A stretch of DNA of 64,000 bases, taken from the NCBI RefSeq assembly GCF_009725165.1, contig NZ_WNZW01000005.1, positions 124,001 through 188,000 of the forward strand. Reading direction: 5' to 3'. A program made the position numbers and the translations under genes. The notes under the pieces were generated by a model, which was not told the DNA's origin, did no database searches, and was given only the letters and a program-made list of their open reading frames with translations. Shown here in pieces: positions 44,832 through 64,000 of the stretch. The stretch is from Paenibacillus woosongensis. Lineage in GTDB: Bacteria > Bacillota > Bacilli > Paenibacillales > Paenibacillaceae. Each line of letters opens with the position of its first letter. Within the stretch, counting starts at the first letter, position 1.

Positions 44832-45593
44832 TTGACTAAAAACATGCGAAATATATTAAGACTGGCGATTGTTCTGATTGCTGTTGCGGTAATAGGTAAT
44901 GTAATGATGTATGTAATGGGTAATTCTCCATTTAACGTAGAGAATTTTGACATTCAAAGATCCGCCAGCACAGAGCAAGTTAAAGAACTGTATATTCGAG
45001 CCGATAGTGGAACCGTGAAGATCATTCCGATTGAAGGAAATGAGATCGAAGCGATATTGGAGGGAAGGACGACCAAGAAATGGCTGAAGGACTACCATTT
45101 AGTCATGGATAAGGAAAGCGGACGGGTCCAGATTGAAATCGTGCAGGACAGTAGAATGCGCTTTTTTGACCTCTATACCAAGCTTCAGTTAACGGTAGGC
45201 ATACCTGCGGCCGTGCTGGATCAACTGCAGGTCGTCACGGATACGGCAAGTATTTATATAGAATCGGTCCAGGTGAATGAATATGAGCTGACTAGCGACA
45301 CAGGCAATATAGAAGTGAACGCAGCCGAGGGTCTTCTGAATGTAAAGTCGGACACCGGAGCAATCGAGATAGCCCTTGAACGAATTAACTACGACATCAA
45401 GGCGGTGACGGATACGGGCGACATTACGATACAGACCGCCATTGCGCCTGAAGCGCTTCGCACCAAACTAGAAACAGATTCCGGACAAATCCATGTCACA
45501 TTACCCCACTACGAAGATGATCATATCGGCGATGGAGGACCACTATTGCATCTTGTCTCCGACACCGGCAACCTCATTATTGAACATAAATAA
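44832..45593 (+). CDS. DUF4097 membrane-anchored beta-rich protein
   Basis: The preferred start is a TTG at 44832, 11 bases after GGGAGGA at the end of the preceding gene; an ATG at 44844 is a shorter alternative. The 253-residue product has one N-terminal membrane helix (NILRLAIVLIAVAVIGNVMMYV). A repetitive beta-helix-like domain follows, with recurring SDTG/TDTG turns (LTSDTGNIEV, VKSDTGAIEI, AVTDTGDITI, LVSDTGNLII), as in DUF4097 adhesin-like proteins. It probably lies outside the membrane. Function unknown. Confidence 0.88.
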   Translation: MTKNMRNILRLAIVLIAVAVIGNVMMYVMGNSPFNVENFDIQRSASTEQVKELYIRADSGTVKIIPIEGNEIEAILEGRTTKKWLKDYHLVMDKESGRVQIEIVQDSRMRFFDLYTKLQLTVGIPAAVLDQLQVVTDTASIYIESVQVNEYELTSDTGNIEVNAAEGLLNVKSDTGAIEIALERINYDIKAVTDTGDITIQTAIAPEALRTKLETDSGQIHVTLPHYEDDHIGDGGPLLHLVSDTGNLIIEHK

Positions 45594-45761
45594 GCAGCCC
45601 TCTCGTTATATGCCTACCTACTAGATATGCAAAATAACCACTCAACATGATCATAACAACTAAAATTGCAGCAACAGATGAACCGGATGGCCAATTGCGC
45701 GCTATGAATGTAAAAAAATGAAATTTAAAATATAAAATGTAATTTTCAAGGAGGAATATTT

Positions 45762-46538
45762 ATGATTACGGCCAATGCCAAGAAGGTTGTTATCATCGAG
45801 GCGGTTAATTTGTGCAAATCTTATTCTATGGGAACCGAACAGTTTCATGCGGCCAAAGGCGTAAATCTTCAGTTGTATGAGGGGGATTTCACGGTCATTA
45901 TGGGCAGCTCGGGCTCGGGCAAATCCACGCTGCTGTATCTGCTGAGCGGTCTGGATACGCTAACTTCCGGAGAAGTATATTTTAAGGGCCAGCGAATCGA
46001 CCAATATTCGGAGAAGGAGATCACGGATTTTCGATCCAACAAAATCGGCTATGTTTATCAGTCGATCAACTTAATCCCGGATTTCACCTTATTGGAAAAT
46101 GTCGCTTTTCCGGGATATGTGGCCGGTCGCGGTAAGAGTGAAATTAATATACAGGCCATGACCCTGCTGCAAATGATGGGCATTGCTGAACAGGCAGACC
46201 GTCTTCCGTCCCAGGTATCCGGCGGACAGCAGCAGCGGGCAGCCATTGCCCGGGCGTTGATCAACTCTCCTGAGATTATTTTTGCCGATGAGCCGACGGG
46301 GGCGCTTAGTCAAGAGCAAGGCACAATCATTTTGGATATTTTGACGGATATGAACCAGAAGTCTCAGTCCATAGTTATGGTTACACATGATATTAAGGCT
46401 GCCTGCAGAGCGGATCGCCTGATTCTAGTGAAGGATGGAAACATTGACGGGATCCTGGAGCTCGGCAAGTATTCCCCGGATCAATTGAAGGACAGAGAGA
46501 ACCAAATCTTTATGTTTATGTCAGGAAAGGGGCGGTAA
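45762..46538 (+). CDS. ABC transporter ATP-binding protein (MacB/LolD type)
   Basis: This 258-residue ATPase has Walker [10 protein letters not shown], the Q-loop in [12 protein letters not shown], the signature [15 protein letters not shown], Walker [13 protein letters not shown] and the switch His in MVTHD. This subgroup pairs with FtsX-fold permeases that act on lipoproteins, peptides or antibiotics. AAGGAGG precedes the ATG. It is separated from the DUF4097 gene by 168 bases and from the permease by 3. A role in lipopeptide export or self-protection is possible because of the neighbouring synthetase, but not shown. Confidence 0.92.
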   Translation: MITANAKKVVIIEAVNLCKSYSMGTEQFHAAKGVNLQLYEGDFTVIMGSSGSGKSTLLYLLSGLDTLTSGEVYFKGQRIDQYSEKEITDFRSNKIGYVYQSINLIPDFTLLENVAFPGYVAGRGKSEINIQAMTLLQMMGIAEQADRLPSQVSGGQQQRAAIARALINSPEIIFADEPTGALSQEQGTIILDILTDMNQKSQSIVMVTHDIKAACRADRLILVKDGNIDGILELGKYSPDQLKDRENQIFMFMSGKGR

Positions 46539-46541
46539 CGG

Positions 46542-48953
46542 ATGTATGCGATATGGAAGCTGTGCTGGTCGAATCTAAAAAATAAAAAAGTACAAAACAG
46601 CTTTATGGCGATCATCATCATGTTATCTGCCCTGCTTCTCTCCACGGCGATATTGGTCATCAACAACACGAACCGGGTATATGAGAATATGCATGCCAAG
46701 GTTCATGGCGCCCATCAAATTCTGCGGCTGGAGAACGGCATCCATGATCCTAATCAGGTTCAGCAGTGGTGGGCCGGACAGCAGGGGGTTACGGCCTCGG
46801 AGGTGATGCGATACCGCTATCTGTCCAGCATGTCGCATGCCGGTGAAGAAATTCCTAATGTCGACTTGTTCATGATGGATACGCCGAAAGGCCCTTTTCC
46901 CGTCGATAAGCTCTTGTTTGTACAAGGGGGGGAGACACAGGCTCCCAAGCCTGGGACAGCCTGGATTCCGACATCTCTCGCTTATTCCAATGATATACAG
47001 GTAGGCGATCCAATCGAATTCAAGACGGATAAGGAAACCTTCCGTCTGCAGGTCGCTGCGGTGGTCGTGGACATCTCCTACTGCTCGCCGTTTGCGACCA
47101 GCGGGAGAATATGGATGAATGGCCAGGATTACAATACCCATATGGCCTCGCTGCAAGGCAGCGACATGTATATGACAGGTCTCCGTTTTGATGATTATAG
47201 CCAAAACCGTGCTTACTGGGAGAGCTTCGAGAAGTTTTTGGGCACACCTTACTTGGAGTCAGTGAAAGATTTCGAAAGCATTTCCTCCTACTATATGATT
47301 GCCAATCAAGTCATCAGCTTTATAATGGTATTCCTGGCGGTCGTCATGATATCCGTTGCTCTATACACGCTTGGATTTACGATTTCCGATGCGATTCTGT
47401 CGAGCTACAAGACGATTGGTATTATCAAGTCGGTTGGTTTATCTTCTCGCAAAGTGGTTGCGGCTTATGTGACGCAATACACGCTGCTGGCGTTCGTCTC
47501 GGTCATTCCGGGAATTTTGTTAAGTTATATCTTCTCGAACCAAATCGTTAGCAGCTCGATGGCCTATCTCAATACAGGCACAGCGGATATGAATGTTCAA
47601 TTTTCGGCTATTGCAATCTGGGTGGGTGCAGCGGTGGTCGCGGTCATATTCCTGTCTGCCCTGCTGTTCTCCTATAAAGCTCGCGGTATTGAGCCCGCAC
47701 AAGCAATTCGTTATGGCATGTCGGAGAAGGACAGCTCCAAACAATCAGGCCGAGGAAGCAATTGGAAGAAGAAGCTGTTGAAGCTGGGTTCCCTTCCAAC
47801 GGAGATGATCATCGGACTAAGGGGCGTAACGAAAAATATACGGGGTTCTGCATTGATCATTTTGATCACGGCGTTGTCCACTTCAGTGCTCGTTTTTGGA
47901 TTTTTGTTCGTGTACAGCATTTCCTCCATTCACGGAACTATTGCGAAATGGGGATATGATTCGGCCGACCTATCGGTAAGAATTGACAATCCGGCCAAAT
48001 TGACCTATGAGCAGCTTCACGAAGAAGTGCTATCAGATCAAAGGGTCAAGAACTATAGCCGATATGGAGACGCCAATGCCGTATTGCCGATCGACAAAGA
48101 TTTGGCAGCCGAAATGGAGCAGGATACGATGGGGATTTTGCTGACGGTGGCTGAGGGGAACTATGATGAGATTGGTTATGAGAACGTCAAAGGGCGCAAT
48201 CCGATGAACGGCCAAGAAATTTCAATCGGCGTTAATATTGCTAGAAGCTTGAACGTCGATGTAGGCGATCCGCTCGACATTTACATCGAAGGAGAGAAGC
48301 ATACGCTTACCGTGACGGGGATCTATCAGGCCATCGCAAACATGTCCTACACGGGACGCATAACAGCTGACGTTGTTCGAAAGATTAACCCCGACTATGG
48401 CGCTGTGATGAACACGACTTTTATCAATCTGCAGGATGGCGTCTCTATTGATCAATTCGTAAGCGAATTGCATCATAAATACGGCAGTGCAATCTGGACG
48501 GCAAGCCAAGCGACGCTAGTGGATGAGGTGTTCTCCCAAGCGGTTACTATATTGATTTTGCCCATGTCGGTTATGGCCCTGCTGTTCATCGTCATTACGT
48601 TCGTTATTATCTACAGCATCTGCCGGATCAACATGAAGAAGGAAAGCCGAACCTATGGCATTTACAAATCGATTGGCATGACCTCCAGGCAAATTCGCAT
48701 GGCGGTAACTGCTGGAATTCTAGTGGTGTCGGCGATTGGGGCTTTAGTGGGAGTTCCCCTCGGATTAATAGGTCTCCCTCCTCTGCTGAACTTCATTCTG
48801 GCTGATTATGGAATAGTTGAGGTGCCATTGATTTTGAATGGGGGAGGGATTGCAGCGATGATTCCCCTGAGTATCGTGGCTGCATGTCTGGGATCTTGGT
48901 TCGCCTCCAGATCTGTTCAAACGACATCGCCGCGAATCCTGACGGTTGAATAA
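46542..48953 (+). CDS. Large FtsX-type ABC permease
   Basis: This 803-residue membrane protein has a first helix near residues 17-37 (MAIIIMLSALLLSTAILVI), an extracellular domain, and a three-helix FtsX unit near residues 250-385 (YTLGFTISDAILSSYKTIGIIKSVGLSSRKV). A fourth region helix near 435, a second extracellular domain and a second FtsX unit near residues 670-790 (YGIYKSIGMTSRQIRMAV) follow. Two FtsX units make it a full, unsplit permease for the ATPase encoded directly upstream. The size and shape resemble exporters or resistance pumps for peptides or lipids. Confidence 0.9.
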   Translation: MYAIWKLCWSNLKNKKVQNSFMAIIIMLSALLLSTAILVINNTNRVYENMHAKVHGAHQILRLENGIHDPNQVQQWWAGQQGVTASEVMRYRYLSSMSHAGEEIPNVDLFMMDTPKGPFPVDKLLFVQGGETQAPKPGTAWIPTSLAYSNDIQVGDPIEFKTDKETFRLQVAAVVVDISYCSPFATSGRIWMNGQDYNTHMASLQGSDMYMTGLRFDDYSQNRAYWESFEKFLGTPYLESVKDFESISSYYMIANQVISFIMVFLAVVMISVALYTLGFTISDAILSSYKTIGIIKSVGLSSRKVVAAYVTQYTLLAFVSVIPGILLSYIFSNQIVSSSMAYLNTGTADMNVQFSAIAIWVGAAVVAVIFLSALLFSYKARGIEPAQAIRYGMSEKDSSKQSGRGSNWKKKLLKLGSLPTEMIIGLRGVTKNIRGSALIILITALSTSVLVFGFLFVYSISSIHGTIAKWGYDSADLSVRIDNPAKLTYEQLHEEVLSDQRVKNYSRYGDANAVLPIDKDLAAEMEQDTMGILLTVAEGNYDEIGYENVKGRNPMNGQEISIGVNIARSLNVDVGDPLDIYIEGEKHTLTVTGIYQAIANMSYTGRITADVVRKINPDYGAVMNTTFINLQDGVSIDQFVSELHHKYGSAIWTASQATLVDEVFSQAVTILILPMSVMALLFIVITFVIIYSICRINMKKESRTYGIYKSIGMTSRQIRMAVTAGILVVSAIGALVGVPLGLIGLPPLLNFILADYGIVEVPLILNGGGIAAMIPLSIVAACLGSWFASRSVQTTSPRILTVE

Positions 48954-49000
48954 ATAAATTTTTTTACTAGTCCAAAATTCTTGAAAATAAATGTTTGCAA

Positions 49001-49035
49001 AAAACGGCTTGCTGGCCTGTCCAGCGGCCTTTTTG
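49001..49035 (+). terminator. Terminator after the FtsX-type permease
   Basis: GGC-TT-GCTGG (from 49006) pairs with CCAGC-G-GCC (from 49021), flanked by an A-run before and TTTTT after. It separates the ABC genes from the lipopeptide cluster. Confidence 0.75.
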
Positions 49036-49104
49036 CTGTTTCTGAAAAAATACATAATACAACATGTTTAACATGAAACTTACACAACTCTTACATTATT
49101 TGGA

Positions 49105-49133
49105 TTGACTTTGAAAAAGAACATAGGTAATGT
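49105..49133 (+). promoter_or_regulatory. Candidate promoter of the lipopeptide operon
   Basis: TTGACT (49105-49110), 17 bases, then TAATGT (49128-49133). The -35 is strong and the -10 weak. It lies about 235 bases before the transacylase gene. The A/T-rich stretch between 49134 and 49368 is otherwise non-coding and could hold binding sites for regulators, but no clear repeat was seen. Confidence 0.4.
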
Positions 49134-49368
49134 TATTTTATGGGAAGCAAACTTGATTATCTATTTATGTAATTTCCAAGATTAAATGACATTAAAAGCC
49201 TCATCTTTAGAGCTCTTTTTTTCTAAACCCACTTTGAAACATCCACGACTCAACATTAATCGCTATAACATCCTACTCGAAATGCAAGTAACTCTCTACT
49301 CACAATTCAACTTTACTCACAAAATTTGGAAAAATGTCAAAAAAACAATACTGAATTGAGGTCTGCTT

Positions 49369-50592
49369 ATGACAAAAACGGCCTTTTTGTTTCCGGGGCA
49401 AGGTTCCCAATATGTCGGAATGGGAAAAAAATTGCGGGATCAATTCGCCAGGGCAAGACATCTGTTCGAGGAAGCAAATGATACATTGGGCTTCGATCTT
49501 GCCAAGCTGTGTTTCGAAGGAAGTTCTTCTGAACTCATGCAGACGATGAACACGCAGCCGGCTATTATGGCCGTAAGCGTCGCTGCCTTTGAAATCGGCA
49601 AGGAAGAACTGGGCTGGGAGCCCTATTTGCTGGCCGGACATAGTCTGGGAGAATATTCAGCCTTAGTGTGCAGCGGCCTCTTGTCGTTTTCGGACGGGCT
49701 CCGCATCGTCAGGAAGCGGGGAATGCTGATGCAGGCGGCAGTTGCCTCCAGCCTTGGAGCAATGGCAGCCGTGATTCATGTGCCCAGGGAACCATTGGAA
49801 ATGTGGTGCCGTCAGGCTTCTACGGCCACGAAACAGGTAGTTGTTGCCTGCTGCAATTCACGGAGCCAGCATGTAATTGCTGGGCACCAGGAGGCAGTCC
49901 ATACCGTCGTTGAAAGGCTGGAAGCCGTGCCAGGAGCGGTCGTGAAGTATTTGAATGTCAGCGCTCCGTTCCATAGCCCGCTAATGCAATCCGCAGCCGA
50001 TCAGCTCATCGTTGAACTGAAGCAGTATGAAACCCAGGATGGGCAATGGCCCATTATTTCCAACGTTACTGCCCGGCCTTACCAGCGGCATGAGCTGAAT
50101 GAGCTTCTTTACCGCCAGATGACACATCCGGTTCGCTGGCTGGAGACAATGGAGTATATGTACCGCAATGGAGTCGACCGGACGGTGGAAATCGGGCCGC
50201 GGCAGGTTCTGACTCAGCTTATGAACGACACCTATCCCACCATAGAAACCTACCATTTTGACAATCCACTAGAATTAGAGCACTTACGCTCCGCATTTAA
50301 CGCAGAGTATAACCGCGCAGCATCTATCGCCAATATTCGGGAAGCTTTTACAGCAGCTGTAATTGCCCGAAGCCGCAATGAGAATAATGGCCAGCATATG
50401 TCAGGCGTTATTTTGCCAATCCAGCAAATAAGACAACTCATAGAACAGATTGAACGCGACCGCGGCTTGAATATGGATCAGGCGGTGCACGAGATCAGGG
50501 AGCAGCTGCAATTCATCCTAACCACCAAGCAGCTATCACCGGATGAGCAGTCGAGAATCATTAGAAAAATACCGTCTGGGGCCGTAAATTAA
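49369..50592 (+). CDS. Malonyl-CoA transacylase, FenF/ItuD-like
   Basis: This 407-residue cytoplasmic protein has FLFPGQGSQYVGMG at the N-terminus, nucleophile Ser92 in GHSLGEYSA and catalytic His202 in APFHSPLM, the malonyl-CoA:ACP transacylase pattern. A C-terminal extension of about 110 residues goes beyond the usual FabD length, as in FenF/ItuD of mycosubtilin and iturin operons. It should load malonate in trans onto the ACPs of the next protein, whose ketosynthase module has no acyltransferase. The gene is 31 bases before the synthetase start. The ATG lies after a weak GAGG. Confidence 0.92.
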   Translation: MTKTAFLFPGQGSQYVGMGKKLRDQFARARHLFEEANDTLGFDLAKLCFEGSSSELMQTMNTQPAIMAVSVAAFEIGKEELGWEPYLLAGHSLGEYSALVCSGLLSFSDGLRIVRKRGMLMQAAVASSLGAMAAVIHVPREPLEMWCRQASTATKQVVVACCNSRSQHVIAGHQEAVHTVVERLEAVPGAVVKYLNVSAPFHSPLMQSAADQLIVELKQYETQDGQWPIISNVTARPYQRHELNELLYRQMTHPVRWLETMEYMYRNGVDRTVEIGPRQVLTQLMNDTYPTIETYHFDNPLELEHLRSAFNAEYNRAASIANIREAFTAAVIARSRNENNGQHMSGVILPIQQIRQLIEQIERDRGLNMDQAVHEIREQLQFILTTKQLSPDEQSRIIRKIPSGAVN

Positions 50593-50599
50593 TCGCTAA

Positions 50600-64000
<13,401 letters not shown>

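Noticed and set aside
49081..49368. A possible leader RNA or riboswitch before the transacylase gene
   Set aside because: The stretch is A/T-rich with no convincing stem set or terminator/antiterminator pair.

Overview
The window looks like a Paenibacillus chromosome or a close relative. It has low-GC Gram-positive ribosome binding sites, CUT1 sugar importers without their own ATPase gene, YesM/YesN-type two-component control, LplABC-like transport genes, CcpA (cre) sites and an iturin-family lipopeptide synthetase. The left 44 kb is a run of plant- and glycan-sugar utilisation loci. The right 15 kb is the start of a hybrid polyketide/non-ribosomal peptide cluster that leaves the window.

Layout. 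1-7.7 kb, sucrose-type locus: end of a solute-binding protein, two permeases, a LacI regulator, an HSL-type esterase, a PfkB (fructokinase-like) kinase, sucrose phosphorylase and a second esterase. 7.7-15.9 kb, a second importer, an AraC regulator on the minus strand, a GH43 and a GH95 glycosidase. Repeated 21-bp-phased boxes link the importer promoter with the AraC/GH43 intergenic region. 15.9-18.7 kb (minus strand), an ECF sigma factor, its membrane anti-sigma factor and a secreted paralogue of the anti-sigma ectodomain, behind an ECF-like promoter. 18.9-20.7 kb (minus strand), a 53-residue membrane protein, an ABC-2 permease and an ATPase. 20.9-25.5 kb, xylR divergent from xylA and xylB, with a xyl operator and a MITE-like element between xylA and xylB.

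25.7-43.8 kb, a YesM/YesN two-component pair followed by an Lpl-type importer and GH3, GH38, GH125, GH130 and a second GH38. The enzyme set fits catabolism of alpha-mannan or high-mannose N-glycan fragments. 43.9-49.0 kb, a PadR/DUF1700/DUF4097 envelope module and an ABC transporter with a large FtsX-type permease.

49.4-64.0 kb, a discrete malonyl-CoA transacylase (FenF/ItuD-like), then an open reading frame of at least 4,459 codons. Its domain order is acyl-AMP ligase, ACP, KS (no AT), ACP, aminotransferase, C, relic A, PCP, C, A, PCP, C, A and onward. This is the MycA/ItuA plan for making a beta-amino fatty acid and starting a lipopeptide. Three features appear to depart from the classical plan: the first complete A domain reads as glycine rather than asparagine, the next module is fused in the same polypeptide, and a dead fragment of an A domain lies between the first C and PCP. 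No tRNA, rRNA or CRISPR was seen.
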